Of a DNA stretch of 64,000 nucleotides, positions 7,172 through 16,532 are shown one piece after another. A model generated the notes under the pieces. That model worked only from the letters and a program-made list of their open reading frames with translations, did not search any database and was not told the origin of the DNA. The position numbers were made by a program, and so were the translations under genes. The DNA lies in NCBI RefSeq assembly GCF_021290985.1, contig NZ_JAJOYU010000010.1, forward strand, positions 62,001 through 126,000, written 5' to 3'. The DNA comes from Rheinheimera soli. Its GTDB lineage: Bacteria; Pseudomonadota; Gammaproteobacteria; Enterobacterales; Alteromonadaceae. Within the stretch, counting starts at the first letter, position 1; each line of letters opens with the position of its first letter.

Positions 7172-7929
7172 TCCAGTCCGAACTGGCCTGGCAGAACAGC
7201 GCCGCGAACCACAGATATTTTGAACAGCAGATAAAACAGCATAAGGACGTGCAGCTTTTTATCTTGCCTGAGATGTTTAATTCAGGTTTTAGCATGGATT
7301 CAACTGTTATTGCTGAAACTATGGAAGGGCTTACAGTACAATGGATGCAGCAGCAAGCTAAGTTATCAGCAGCTGCGATTTGTGGTTCTGTCGCTATTTC
7401 GGCCCAAGGCAAGATTTTTAACAGATTATTGTTTGTTACCCCTGACGGTGGAGTGCAGTTTTATGACAAACGCCATTTGTTTCGAATGGGAGGCGAGCAG
7501 CAACATTATCAGGCGGGTACAGAGCGGGTTATCGTCTCTTACCTTGGCTTTCGGTTTTGTTTGCAGGTTTGTTACGACTTACGTTTTCCGGTTTTTGCCC
7601 GCAATCAGCAGGATTACGATGTGCTGATTTATGTGGCGAACTGGCCAGAGCCACGACGTCAGGTTTGGCGCACTTTGTTGCAGGCTCGCGCTATTGAAAA
7701 TCAGGCTTATGTGCTGGGTTGTAATCGCATAGGGTCGGATGACAACGGCTTAAGTTATAGCGGTGACAGCATGGTGGTGGATTATTTAGGTCAAATTCAG
7801 GCTGAACTTCCTGCCAGGCAAAGTGGTGTGGTGCTGGCAGAGCTGGATCTGGCTGCTTTACAACAATTTAAACAGAAATTTCCAGCTTATCTGGACGCAG
7901 ACCCTTTTGTATTCACGCCTTCATTTTAG
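7147..7929 (+). CDS. yafV: Omega-amidase of the nitrilase superfamily (YafV/Nit2 type)
   Basis: This 260-residue carbon-nitrogen hydrolase has the full catalytic triad: Glu42 in ILPEMFNSGF, Lys108 in FYDKRHLF and Cys142 in QVCYDLRFP. The RNWPEPR-like segment VANWPEPRRQVWRTLLQARA and NQAYVLGCNRIG are characteristic of the YafV/omega-amidase branch. Such enzymes hydrolyse alpha-ketoglutaramate, the keto acid left when glutamine donates the amino group, and so pull the methionine aminotransferase forward. The start at 7147 has GGAG nine bases upstream inside the preceding gene, and the 25-base overlap implies translational coupling with it. Confidence 0.88.
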   Translation: MSVIRVALIQSELAWQNSAANHRYFEQQIKQHKDVQLFILPEMFNSGFSMDSTVIAETMEGLTVQWMQQQAKLSAAAICGSVAISAQGKIFNRLLFVTPDGGVQFYDKRHLFRMGGEQQHYQAGTERVIVSYLGFRFCLQVCYDLRFPVFARNQQDYDVLIYVANWPEPRRQVWRTLLQARAIENQAYVLGCNRIGSDDNGLSYSGDSMVVDYLGQIQAELPARQSGVVLAELDLAALQQFKQKFPAYLDADPFVFTPSF

Positions 7930-7938
7930 GGAGAACCC

Positions 7939-9120
7939 ATGTATCAGCGGCAAGTGACGGTACTGGTGTATTTAAGTTTTATGTTATTGGGTTTACTCAG
8001 TATTTTATGGGGCATTTTGTTGCCCGATATGATGAAGCAACTGCAGATGTCGCCCGCTGCCAGTGGGTTGTTTTTTGCCTGTTTGTCGATGGGTTCTATT
8101 ACCGGTGCCTTTTTAGGCGGCAAATATGTGCAGAAATTTGAATTTGTGCCCTTGTTTGCCGTGTTATTACTGACGCTGGTGGTACTGATTATTGGTGCGT
8201 CTCTGGTGCAGTTCTGGCCTTTGCTATTGGTTTTTGTGTTTGCTTTGGGTTTAACCTGTTCTGGCCTCTTTACTATAGGTCATACCCTGATCGCCCGACT
8301 TTATGTGGCAAAACGCGCCCGTATGATGGGTTTTATGGATTTTATGTTCAGCTTAGGTACTTTAGCTGCGCCTTTGTATGTAGTGGTGTTGTATTGGGGT
8401 ATTGAAGACTGGCGCTGGCCGCTGCGTTTATTAGCTGTGATGCTGGCTGGTACAGCGGCTTATGCCTGGTATCTGGGCCGTACCCATCAAAGTCCTGCTC
8501 ATATGACGTACACCAAAGGCAGTTTGTCTTACCGTCAGGTGATGAAAAAGCCGGTATTTTTTGCTTTGGCTTTAATGATGTTCGGTTACGGTGCAGTGGA
8601 GTGGGGCCATGGCAATTGGTTTGTCACTTACGCCAGCCAGGGCTTAGCTTTGAGTACTGAGCAGTCGCGCTTAATTTTTGCCTTTTTTACCGGTGGTATG
8701 GTGCTGAGCCGGCTAAGTTTTTCATTATTTTTACGCTGGTTTAGCAGCGCGCAGTTGCTGATGATGCTGGTGATCTGTGCTTTTTGTGGTGCTGTTTTAG
8801 TAAAAATCACCGCTGTACCCGCTTTATTGCAATTAGGTAACTTTGCTTTAGGTTTTGGTTTAGGCGCAATATTCCCGCTGATGTTAACGGCAGCTATGGA
8901 TCTGGACAGTGACAATGGCCCGGTGTTGTCTGGTCTTGCCAACATTGGCGGTGCCATTGGTTATCAGGCTGCAGCTTTGGGCACAGGTTTGGCTGCACAA
9001 CAAGTGGGTATAGCCACAGCCTATTGGCTGATCCCTATATTGGCGGTATGGCTTCTGGGGACTGTCAGTTATTTCAGCTATTTGTTGCATAAAAAACACT
9101 CAAAACCAGTGCAAATTTAA
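7939..9120 (+). CDS. MFS transporter
   Basis: The 393-residue protein is almost entirely hydrophobic, with about twelve membrane segments and the usual break near the middle (residues 185-200, polar: GRTHQSPAHMTYTKGSLSYR). The motif-A-like loop after helix 2 reads GGKYVQKFE, a weak version. ATG 7939 follows GGGAG and lies nine bases after the omega-amidase stop, so it is probably co-transcribed with the aminotransferase and amidase. It resembles sugar or small-solute MFS permeases (FucP/TsgA-like look), but the operon suggests a substrate linked to methionine or methylthio compounds. That is inference from position only. Confidence 0.7.
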   Translation: MYQRQVTVLVYLSFMLLGLLSILWGILLPDMMKQLQMSPAASGLFFACLSMGSITGAFLGGKYVQKFEFVPLFAVLLLTLVVLIIGASLVQFWPLLLVFVFALGLTCSGLFTIGHTLIARLYVAKRARMMGFMDFMFSLGTLAAPLYVVVLYWGIEDWRWPLRLLAVMLAGTAAYAWYLGRTHQSPAHMTYTKGSLSYRQVMKKPVFFALALMMFGYGAVEWGHGNWFVTYASQGLALSTEQSRLIFAFFTGGMVLSRLSFSLFLRWFSSAQLLMMLVICAFCGAVLVKITAVPALLQLGNFALGFGLGAIFPLMLTAAMDLDSDNGPVLSGLANIGGAIGYQAAALGTGLAAQQVGIATAYWLIPILAVWLLGTVSYFSYLLHKKHSKPVQI

Positions 9121-9170
9121 CTTTTTCGCTGCATTTGTTGGTTTTGTAGTCAACCAGCTCTTGATTCTGA

Positions 9171-9199
9171 ACGGCTTTAGGCGCATAACCTAAGGCCGT
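9171..9199. promoter_or_regulatory. Hairpin in the cdd leader
   Basis: ACGGCTTTAGG (9171-9181) and CCTAAGGCCGT (9189-9199) pair over eleven bases with one G-U and a seven-base loop. No T tract follows, so it is not a standard terminator for the upstream transporter gene. It ends 22 bases before the cdd start codon and could affect cdd translation or protect the upstream mRNA 3' end. Confidence 0.4.
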
Positions 9200-9221
9200 A
9201 TGACCTGCAAAAATTTAAACT

Positions 9222-9644
9222 ATGACTACACGTATTCAATGGGCTGAATTAGCCCTCGCTGCCAAAGCAGCATCCGAACAGTCCTATGCGCCTTACAGCA
9301 AATTTCCGGTAGGTGTCGCAGTACAAGCCAGCAGTGGCAAAATCTATTCTGGTTGTAATGTTGAAAACGCGTCTTATGGCGGCACTATTTGCGCCGAGCG
9401 TAATGCTATAGCCGCAGCTGTAGTGGCCGGTGAGCGTCAGTTTGTCGGCCTGATGGTCTACACCCCGCAAGATCAACTCACCCCGCCTTGTGGCATTTGT
9501 CGTCAGGTGATTGCTGAATTCTTTACGCCGGACAGTCCGGTACGCAGCTGCAATCATTTAGAACAACAGCAGGAATGGACGCTGGAACAATTATTACCCA
9601 GCGCTTTTACCCCGTTGTTTCTGGCCAATAGCAAAAAAATCTGA
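9222..9644 (+). CDS. cdd: Cytidine deaminase, short homotetrameric type
   Basis: Deaminates cytidine and deoxycytidine to uridine and deoxyuridine in pyrimidine salvage. The 140-residue length and motifs fit the tetrameric class: GCNVENASYGGTICAERNAI holds the zinc ligand Cys57 and proton-shuttling Glu59, and TPPCGICRQVIAEF supplies zinc ligands Cys90 and Cys93. The gene is 15 bases upstream of deoA, forming a two-gene nucleoside catabolism operon closed by the terminator at 10996-11020. A hairpin lies in its leader. No CytR or DeoR operator was recognised. Confidence 0.92.
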   Translation: MTTRIQWAELALAAKAASEQSYAPYSKFPVGVAVQASSGKIYSGCNVENASYGGTICAERNAIAAAVVAGERQFVGLMVYTPQDQLTPPCGICRQVIAEFFTPDSPVRSCNHLEQQQEWTLEQLLPSAFTPLFLANSKKI

Positions 9645-9658
9645 CTCTGGAGTGCATA

Positions 9659-10975
9659 GTGTTATTACCTCAGGAAATTATTAAACAAAAACGTAATGGC
9701 GGCGCTTTGACAGAAGCTGCTATACAGCAATTTGTCCGTGGCTTAACGGACCAGAGCTTCAGTGAAGGCCAGACCGCAGCATTGGCTATGGCGATTTATC
9801 TGAACGGCATGAGTACAGCTGAAACTGTGGCTTTAACCCGTGCTATGCAGCATTCAGGTGCCGTGATGAACTGGACAGATATGCTGGATGGCCCAGTGGT
9901 GGATAAACACAGTACAGGCGGAGTGGGTGATAAAGTCAGCTTAATGCTGGCGCCTATGATCGCGGCCTGTGGCGCTTATGTGCCTATGATTGCAGGTCGT
10001 GGATTAGGCCACACAGGTGGCACTATCGACAAACTGGAAGCTATTCCAGGTTATCAGTGTCAGCAACCGCTGGATAAAATTCAGCAACTGGTGAAACAAC
10101 AAGGTTGTGTCATCGTCTCGCAAAGTGGCGAACTGGCGCCGGCTGACCGCCGTCTGTATTTAATCCGTGATGTCACTGCCACAGTCGAATCTATTCCTTT
10201 GATCACCGCCTCTATTTTGTCTAAAAAGCTGGCTGCTGGGCTGCAGGCTTTGACGATGGATGTGAAGATTGGCTCTGGCGCCATTATGAAAAATGTTGCC
10301 GATGCTTCAGCTTTAGCTAAAAGTATTGTCAACACAGCCAAAGGCGCTGGCGTGCCAACTCAGGCTTTATTAACAGATATGAACCAGACCTTGGGTGCTA
10401 CCGCTGGTAATGCGCTGGAAATACTGGAAACGCTGGATTATTTGACCGGCAAATACCGCGAATCTCGTTTGCATCAGGTGACCTTAGAACTGGGTGCCAG
10501 CATGTTGCAATTAGGTGGCTTGTTTAAAGATAAAGCCAGCGCTATAGCTGCGTTGGAGCAAAGTTTAACTTCAGGTAAAGCCGCGGAGATTTTCAGTAAA
10601 ATGGTGGCGGCTCAGGGCGGACCAGCAGACTTGCTGGAAAAACCTGAGCTGTATCTGGCAAAAGCCAAAGTAGTGTTAGATATCACAGCACCTGTTGCCG
10701 GTTATCTGAACAAAGCCGATACCACTGCTATTGGTATGGCTGTGGTGCGTTTAGGTGGTGGCCGTGCTCACCCGGATCAAGTGATCAATATGGCGGTGGG
10801 CTTCAGCGATGTGAAAGCCTTGGGCGCACAAGTGGCAGCAGGCGACCTGTTAGCCCGGGTGCATGCCGATACAACGGAAGCCGCAGAACATGCCAAAGCA
10901 GAGTATCTGGCAGCTTTAACTATTGGGACAACAGCGGCCACTATTGATCCAATTATTCACTTAGTGATTGATTAA
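9659..10975 (+). CDS. deoA: Thymidine phosphorylase
   Basis: Phosphorolyses thymidine and deoxyuridine to the base and deoxyribose-1-phosphate. The 438 residues align along the length of E. coli DeoA: VDKHSTGGVGDKVSLML phosphate-binding signature near residue 82, GRGLGHTGGTIDKLEAIPG, SQSGELAPADRRLY, VMDVKIGSGA and LLTDMNQTLG-type sequences follow in order. Translation starts at a GTG with GGAG seven bases upstream; no better ATG exists before the conserved LPQEIIKQKR start. It follows cdd directly, so cytidine can be converted to uracil-level products by the same transcript. Confidence 0.93.
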   Translation: MLLPQEIIKQKRNGGALTEAAIQQFVRGLTDQSFSEGQTAALAMAIYLNGMSTAETVALTRAMQHSGAVMNWTDMLDGPVVDKHSTGGVGDKVSLMLAPMIAACGAYVPMIAGRGLGHTGGTIDKLEAIPGYQCQQPLDKIQQLVKQQGCVIVSQSGELAPADRRLYLIRDVTATVESIPLITASILSKKLAAGLQALTMDVKIGSGAIMKNVADASALAKSIVNTAKGAGVPTQALLTDMNQTLGATAGNALEILETLDYLTGKYRESRLHQVTLELGASMLQLGGLFKDKASAIAALEQSLTSGKAAEIFSKMVAAQGGPADLLEKPELYLAKAKVVLDITAPVAGYLNKADTTAIGMAVVRLGGGRAHPDQVINMAVGFSDVKALGAQVAAGDLLARVHADTTEAAEHAKAEYLAALTIGTTAATIDPIIHLVID

Positions 10976-10995
10976 TCGTCAGAAAAATTGTTGAA

Positions 10996-11020
10996 AAGAG
11001 CCACTTGATGTGGCTTTTTT
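10996..11020 (+). terminator. Rho-independent terminator of cdd-deoA
   Basis: AGCCAC (10999-11004), loop TTGAT, GTGGCT (11010-11015) and a run of six T. It follows the deoA stop by about 20 bases. Confidence 0.85.
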
Positions 11021-11124
11021 GCTATTTAATCTGAGCCCGGGTTCAGGTTTTCAGCTTGCGACGAACGACCTTGTTGCTGATAAAGGCATTTGCTACTGTA
11101 CTGGCTTCTTTGCAGGGAGGCTCG

Positions 11125-12006
11125 ATGAAGAAGTTAAGTGGTTGTATAGTATTGATGTTATGGGCTTTTTCCGCCTCTGCTCAACCTTTGATGGTTTGGT
11201 ACACCAGCCATTGGCCGCCTTATCGTATCAGTGAAGGGCCATACGCCGGACAAGGCTCTTTTGATTTGATGCTGAGTCAGTTGATTGACGCTTTGCCGCA
11301 GTATCAACATCAGATCAATCAAATCCATCTTGCCCGAATAGTCAAAGTGTCGGCCACCACCAGCGAAAATCACTGTACCTTTGGCTTGCGGTATACACCT
11401 GAGCGGGATCAGCGTACTTACTTTTCTCAGCCTGCTGCTATGTTACCTAATCTGGCGATCAATGCTCTGCACGATCACAACACACTTAAAAGGCGGTACC
11501 CAGCGCAGGCGGTGCGGATGGAAACATTGACGAAGGATCCGGATTTGCTGGGCCTGATCGAAAATGACAGAGCTTACCCTGAGGTGATAGCAGCACAGAT
11601 TAATAAAAAAGGTAGCAACCTGGGCAGCAGTTCTATGATCACATTGAATCCCGCCCAGTTGCTGGCTGCAAAACGCGTAGATTATGTAGTGGATTACCCT
11701 AATCGTTTACGGTATTTCAGCATCGAAGCAGGGCAGGATCTTAAACTGGAGTTCAGGCCCATAGCAGAGATCCCTAGCTTTTCTTACACCTATGTCAGTT
11801 GTTCAAAATCGGAAGCAGGTAAAGGCTGGATTGCAGATATAGATGCTGCTCTTACTAGATTAAAGCAAAAGAGCGAGTATAAAAACGCCATGTATCGCTG
11901 GTTTTCAGAGCAGGAACAGCAACTGCTGGAACCGCATTATGCCGGATTTCAGCAAGCCCGGTTTTTTGTACCAGAGCAGGCTGAAACCCGTTTGAGTGGT
12001 ATGTAG
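11125..12006 (+). CDS. Periplasmic solute-binding protein family 3-like
   Basis: A 293-residue exported protein: signal peptide MKKLSGCIVLMLWAFSASA, then VWYTSHWPPYRISEGPYAGQ, the usual first strand and aromatic ligand loop of amino-acid-type solute-binding proteins, and RYTPERDQRTYFSQPA in the middle. It resembles the TIGR02285 group of stand-alone binding-protein-like proteins rather than an ABC transporter component, since no permease genes are nearby. I chose ATG 11125 because GGGAGG lies four bases upstream and the signal peptide begins there; an in-frame ATG at 11056 would put 23 extra residues ahead of it. Ligand unknown. Its stop lies 17 bases from the convergent ndh stop, with no terminator visible between. 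Confidence 0.72.
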   Translation: MKKLSGCIVLMLWAFSASAQPLMVWYTSHWPPYRISEGPYAGQGSFDLMLSQLIDALPQYQHQINQIHLARIVKVSATTSENHCTFGLRYTPERDQRTYFSQPAAMLPNLAINALHDHNTLKRRYPAQAVRMETLTKDPDLLGLIENDRAYPEVIAAQINKKGSNLGSSSMITLNPAQLLAAKRVDYVVDYPNRLRYFSIEAGQDLKLEFRPIAEIPSFSYTYVSCSKSEAGKGWIADIDAALTRLKQKSEYKNAMYRWFSEQEQQLLEPHYAGFQQARFFVPEQAETRLSGM

Positions 12007-12023
12007 TGTGGCTGTAGTAAGTT

Positions 12024-13319
12024 TTAGTGCAGCTTTAACCGTGGCCTGATGATTTTGTTAATTTTACCTATCACCGAAATCACCAGTGTGCGGAACCAGC
12101 CGTGTAAAGCCACCTGGTGCATACGATACAGCGATATATAAGCCATACGGGCAATACGGCCTTCTATCATCATAGCTCCGCCGACCAGATTGCCCATCAG
12201 ATTACCTACAGTGCCAAAACGACTGAGTGAAATCAGTGAACCATGATCCTTGTACTTGTAAGCCACCTGAGCTTTGCCTGCCATAACTGCGGTCAGGTTT
12301 TTAGCGACATGACTTGCCATCTGATGGGCTGACTGAGCTCGTGGTGGCACCCATTTGTTATCCGGCAGCGGACAGCCGGCACAGTCACCAATCACATAAA
12401 TCTGGCTGTCGACACTGCTTTGCAAGGTAGGTAATACCATCAACTGATTAATACGGTTGGTTTCTAAACCATCTAAGTCTTTTAAGAAATCCGGCGCTTT
12501 AATACCTGCAGCCCAGACCATCAGTTCAGCCTGTAAATGTTCATCACCCAGTTGCAGGCCATATTCATCTGCTGCTGTGACTTTGGTACTGACCCGCACA
12601 TCTACACCTAGTTTCAGTAGCTCTTTGTGTGCTGCTGCGGCAATACGTTCCGGCAGGGCCGGCAGAATACGAGGACCAGCTTCAATTACTGATATTTTTA
12701 AGCGGTCACGTTTCATATCGTTAAAGCCGTACAAATTTAACTCTGCTGCGGCATGGTGCAGTTCAGCTGCCAGTTCAACACCAGTTGCTCCTGCGCCAAC
12801 TATGGCGATGTTCAGGTTTTCTTTAGGGTGCAAAGGTGAGTTCAGCTTTAAATAAGCTTCAAGTAAACGGCGATGAAAGCGGTTGGCCTGTGAAGGGCTG
12901 TCGAGGAAAATACAATGTTCTTGCACGCCCGGGGTATTGAAGTGATTCGACACACTGCCTATAGCAAGCACCAGGTAATCATAATGAATACGGCGCTCTT
13001 CCAACACTACTTCGCCACTTTCATCCAGCACAGGCGCCAAGGTGACTTGTCGTTCTGTTCTGTTTAGTCCGGTAAAAGTACCAAGCTGAAACTCAAAGCC
13101 ATGGGCTCTGGCATGGGCACGATAAGTGACCTGATCAATATCAACATCTAGCGTGCCTGTCGCCACTTCGTGCAACAAAGGTTTCCAGATATGAGTCGAG
13201 TTTCTGTCGATGAGGGTAATAGCCGCTTTGCCCTTACGGCCAAATTTATTACCAAGGCGGGTTGCCAGTTCCAGTCCACCAGCACCACCACCAATGACTA
13301 CGATCTGCGGGGTTGTCAT
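12024..13319 (-). CDS. ndh: Type II NADH:quinone oxidoreductase
   Basis: A 431-residue two-dinucleotide-domain flavoprotein that transfers electrons from NADH to quinone without pumping protons. The FAD-binding [14 protein letters not shown] lies at residues 9-22, the NAD-binding [14 protein letters not shown] at about 175, and VYVIGDCAG-type [11 protein letters not shown] binds FAD near residue 310. [18 protein letters not shown] is a family marker. The C-terminal amphipathic region ([20 protein letters not shown]) probably docks it on the inner membrane. It is transcribed after rho, separated by rho's terminator. With the oxidase locus at 35-44 kb it forms part of the aerobic respiratory chain. 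Confidence 0.92.
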   Translation of the reverse strand: MTTPQIVVIGGGAGGLELATRLGNKFGRKGKAAITLIDRNSTHIWKPLLHEVATGTLDVDIDQVTYRAHARAHGFEFQLGTFTGLNRTERQVTLAPVLDESGEVVLEERRIHYDYLVLAIGSVSNHFNTPGVQEHCIFLDSPSQANRFHRRLLEAYLKLNSPLHPKENLNIAIVGAGATGVELAAELHHAAAELNLYGFNDMKRDRLKISVIEAGPRILPALPERIAAAAHKELLKLGVDVRVSTKVTAADEYGLQLGDEHLQAELMVWAAGIKAPDFLKDLDGLETNRINQLMVLPTLQSSVDSQIYVIGDCAGCPLPDNKWVPPRAQSAHQMASHVAKNLTAVMAGKAQVAYKYKDHGSLISLSRFGTVGNLMGNLVGGAMMIEGRIARMAYISLYRMHQVALHGWFRTLVISVIGKINKIIRPRLKLH

Positions 13320-13336
13320 CTATTTTTTCTCACATA

Positions 13337-13365
13337 AAAAAAACCGGCAACGAGGCCGGTTTTTG
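13337..13365 (-). terminator. Rho-independent terminator of rho
   Basis: Read on the minus strand, AAAACCGGC, loop CTCGTT, then GCCGGTTTTTTTT, immediately after the rho stop codon at 13369. Confidence 0.85.
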
Positions 13366-13368
13366 GGG

Positions 13369-14637
13369 TTAACTATTTTTTTGCCGTTTCATCGACTCAA
13401 AAAACTCGTCGTTGGTTTTGGTCATCGACAGTTTATCGATCAGGAATTCCATGCAATCTGTTTCATCCATTGGATGCAGAATTTTGCGCAGGATCCACAT
13501 TTTTTGCAGCTCTTCCGGCGATGCCAGCAGTTCTTCACGGCGGGTACCAGAGCGATTAAATTCAATAGCAGGGAAAATACGACGTTCAGCAATTTTACGA
13601 GACAGGTGTAATTCCATATTACCTGTACCCTTAAATTCTTCGTAAATCACTTCGTCCATCTTCGAGCCAGTGTCGACTAAAGCAGTAGCGATAATAGTTA
13701 AGCTGCCACCTTCTTCCACATTACGGGCTGCACCAAAAAAGCGTTTTGGTTTGTGTAAAGCGTTGGCATCGACACCACCTGTTAATACCTTGCCTGAGCT
13801 TGGGATCACAGTGTTGTAAGCACGGGCTAAACGAGTGATAGAGTCGAGTAAAATGATTACATCTTTTTTGTGTTCAACTAAACGTTTGGCTTTTTCGATG
13901 ACCATTTCGGCAACCTGAACGTGACGGCTGGCTGGTTCGTCGAAGGTAGAAGCAACCACTTCACCTTTAACCAGACGCTGCATCTCGGTGACTTCTTCCG
14001 GACGTTCGTCAATCAGTAATACCATCAACACACATTCAGGGTGGTTGGCCGCAATAGACTGAGCAATGTTTTGCAGAAGAATAGTTTTACCGGCTTTTGG
14101 CGGTGCCACAATCAAACCACGCTGACCACGGCCAATAGGGGAGGCCAGGTCTAACACACGGGCTGTGATGTCTTCTTTACTGCCGTTACCACGTTCCATC
14201 CGTAAACGGGAATTCGCGTGCAGCGGCGTTAAGTTTTCAAACAGGATCTTGTTACGTGCTTGCTCTGGGCGACCGAAGTTCACTTCGTTCACTTTTAGCA
14301 AAGCAAAATAACGTTCGCCTTCTTTTGGCGGGCGAATTAAGCCAGAAATGGTGTCACCAGTACGCAGGTTAAAGCGTCGGATTTGGCTTGGTGAGACGTA
14401 AATGTCGTCCGGGCCAGCCAAATAGGAGCTGTCAGAAGAACGTAGGAAACCGAAGCCATCGGTTAGGATTTCAACAACGCCGTCACCAAAAATCTCTTCG
14501 CCATTTTTGGCGTGGGATTTCAGGATAGCGAAAATAATGTCTTGCTTACGTAAGCGGGCCATGTTTTCCAGGCCCATAGACTCGGCTAAATCAACCAGCT
14601 CGTTAATCGGCTTCAGTTTTAGTTCGGTTAAATGCAT
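13369..14637 (-). CDS. rho: Transcription termination factor Rho
   Basis: The hexameric RNA-dependent ATPase that ends untranslated transcripts. At 422 residues it is close to E. coli Rho (419) and collinear with it: N-terminal helical [20 protein letters not shown], the RNA-binding cold-shock-like domain with [14 protein letters not shown] near residues 60-72, P-loop VAPPKAGKT with Lys181 and Lys184, Walker [15 protein letters not shown], the Q-loop [20 protein letters not shown] and the R-loop. Gene order trxA-rho on one strand facing away from rhlB matches E. coli. The 190-base leader contains no recognised attenuator, although rho is typically autoregulated. Confidence 0.97.
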   Translation of the reverse strand: MHLTELKLKPINELVDLAESMGLENMARLRKQDIIFAILKSHAKNGEEIFGDGVVEILTDGFGFLRSSDSSYLAGPDDIYVSPSQIRRFNLRTGDTISGLIRPPKEGERYFALLKVNEVNFGRPEQARNKILFENLTPLHANSRLRMERGNGSKEDITARVLDLASPIGRGQRGLIVAPPKAGKTILLQNIAQSIAANHPECVLMVLLIDERPEEVTEMQRLVKGEVVASTFDEPASRHVQVAEMVIEKAKRLVEHKKDVIILLDSITRLARAYNTVIPSSGKVLTGGVDANALHKPKRFFGAARNVEEGGSLTIIATALVDTGSKMDEVIYEEFKGTGNMELHLSRKIAERRIFPAIEFNRSGTRREELLASPEELQKMWILRKILHPMDETDCMEFLIDKLSMTKTNDEFFESMKRQKNS

Positions 14638-14790
14638 ATGATGGGTTCTTGTTGGTCAAACAGAATTAAATTGCTTGCCGCTGATTAAAAGGAAGTAGGC
14701 TTAGGTTTAGTCAACGGAAAAGCGTGGTTACAGGGATTTGTTGCTGCGTTACACATTAGCAGGATAATTTTCAGTCGTCCAGCCGTAAAA

Positions 14791-14825
14791 AACAAAAAGG
14801 CGTATAAAAAATACGCCTTTTTGTT
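14791..14825. terminator. Bidirectional hairpin terminator after trxA
   Basis: AACAAAAAGGCGTAT (14791-14805) and ATACGCCTTTTTGTT (14811-14825) are perfectly complementary with a five-base loop. It follows the trxA stop by seven bases and has A/T flanks on both sides. Confidence 0.85.
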
Positions 14826-14831
14826 ACGAGC

Positions 14832-15158
14832 TTAGATATTGCTGTCTAAAAACTCTTTTAACTGAGTTTTGGACAAAGCACCTACTTTCGTCGCTGCAAC
14901 CTGACCGTTTTTAAACAACAGTAAAGTTGGGATACCACGAATACCAAATTTTGGTGGTGTGCCAGGGTTGTGGTCAATATTGACCTTAGCCACTGTTACT
15001 TTACCTGCGTATTCTTGTGCTACTTCGTTGAGGATAGGTGCAATCATTTTGCACGGACCACACCACTCAGCCCAAAAATCGACCAGAACAGGGGCAGCAG
15101 CTTTTAACACGTCGGCTTCGAAGCTGTCGTCTGACACCTGCAGAATATGTTCACTCAT
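14832..15158 (-). CDS. trxA: Thioredoxin 1
   Basis: A 108-residue thioredoxin with the active site WCGPC at residues 32-36 (Cys33, Cys36), preceded by VLVDFWAEW, and the cis-proline loop [11 protein letters not shown] (Pro77). It is the general cytosolic disulphide reductase. The start is taken at ATG 15158, which has GGAG with a six-base spacer; an in-frame TTG four codons upstream is less likely. It is divergent from rhlB, with only 98 bases between start codons, matching the E. coli neighbourhood. The pair NPGTPPKFG replaces the NPGTAPKYG of E. coli. Confidence 0.96.
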   Translation of the reverse strand: MSEHILQVSDDSFEADVLKAAAPVLVDFWAEWCGPCKMIAPILNEVAQEYAGKVTVAKVNIDHNPGTPPKFGIRGIPTLLLFKNGQVAATKVGALSKTQLKEFLDSNI

Positions 15159-15256
15159 TTCATTCTCCAATTGCTTTGGGCGTAACTATAAAAAAGTATT
15201 GTCAATTTTATCCGGACTGTTTCTTATTGCAAGCGTAACGGTTATGCTAAGCGCGT

Positions 15257-16528
15257 ATGAATAAAACACACTTAACTCAGCATAAATTTGCCGATTTCGC
15301 ATTGGCTCCACAGGTTCTTGCCGCTTTGGCCGCGCAAGGTTATGACCATTGTACTCCAATCCAGGCTCAATGTTTGCCTCTTGCGTTAGCAGGCAAAGAT
15401 ATTGCGGGCCAGGCTCAAACCGGTACTGGTAAAACGCTCGCCTTTCTGACGGCAACTTTCCATCATTTGTTAACCCACGAGCCTAAAGCCAAAGGTCAAC
15501 CTCGTGCCATCATCATGGCTCCTACGCGCGAACTGGCGGTTCAGATCCATCATGACGCTCAGGCGCTTGCAAAAACATCCGGCTTGAAGCTTGCTTTGAT
15601 TTATGGGGGCGAGGGTTATGATTCTCAACGCCAATTGTTGGAACAAGGCGCAGATATTTTAATTGGTACTACAGGTCGCCTGATCGATTACTTAAAACAA
15701 GGCCTGTACGACTTGTCGCAAATTCAGGTGGTGGTGCTGGATGAAGCCGATCGTATGTTCGATTTGGGCTTTATTAAAGACATCCGTTTTATGTTCCGTC
15801 GTATGCCGCCTGTGACTGAACGTTTGAGCTTGTTGTTCTCTGCCACTTTGTCTTACAAGGTGCAGGAACTTGCATTTGAGCAGATGAACCAGCCCGTGCA
15901 TATTCACGTGGCACCTGAACAAATGACCGGCTCACGTATTTCTGAAGAATTATTTTATCCGTCAGACGAGCACAAAATGAAGTTGTTGCTGACGCTGATG
16001 GAAGAAGAATGGCCGGATAAAGCCATTGTTTTTGCTAATACCAAACATTGCTGTGAAGATATTCACGCCTGGTTGGAAGCCGATGGTCACCGTGTTGGTT
16101 TACTGACAGGTGATGTGATCCAGAAAAAACGTTTACGTATTCTGGAGGATTTCACCAGCGGTAAACTGGATATTCTGGTTGCAACAGACGTTGCCGCCCG
16201 TGGTTTACATATTCCTATGGTCAGTCATGTATTTAACTACGACTTACCAGACGATTGTGAAGACTATGTGCACCGTATTGGTCGTACTGGTCGAGCTGGT
16301 GAAAGTGGTAAAGCCATTAGTTTTGCCTGTGAGCGTTATGCACTGAATCTGACGGCTATCGAAGACTACATCCGTCATATGATCCCAGTGACTCAATACG
16401 ATACCTCTGCCTTGCTGGAAGATTTGACCGTGCCAAAACCACGGGTCAGACGTCGTCCAGGTCAAGCTCGCAGTGGTGGACGACCAAATCAGAATGGGCC
16501 AAGAAACCCACGTAGCCGCCCGCGCTAA
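15257..16528 (+). CDS. rhlB: ATP-dependent RNA helicase RhlB
   Basis: A DEAD-box helicase, the degradosome partner of RNase E that unwinds mRNA for decay. The 423 residues carry the Q motif ([24 protein letters not shown]), [33 protein letters not shown] in [17 protein letters not shown] in [11 protein letters not shown], and [11 protein letters not shown] in domain 2. The collinearity with E. coli RhlB, including [20 protein letters not shown], and the place between trxA and gppA separate it from RhlE and SrmB. The Arg/Gly/Pro-rich tail ([20 protein letters not shown]) is a likely RNA-binding extension. Confidence 0.95.
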   Translation: MNKTHLTQHKFADFALAPQVLAALAAQGYDHCTPIQAQCLPLALAGKDIAGQAQTGTGKTLAFLTATFHHLLTHEPKAKGQPRAIIMAPTRELAVQIHHDAQALAKTSGLKLALIYGGEGYDSQRQLLEQGADILIGTTGRLIDYLKQGLYDLSQIQVVVLDEADRMFDLGFIKDIRFMFRRMPPVTERLSLLFSATLSYKVQELAFEQMNQPVHIHVAPEQMTGSRISEELFYPSDEHKMKLLLTLMEEEWPDKAIVFANTKHCCEDIHAWLEADGHRVGLLTGDVIQKKRLRILEDFTSGKLDILVATDVAARGLHIPMVSHVFNYDLPDDCEDYVHRIGRTGRAGESGKAISFACERYALNLTAIEDYIRHMIPVTQYDTSALLEDLTVPKPRVRRRPGQARSGGRPNQNGPRNPRSRPR

Positions 16529-16532
16529 GTCC

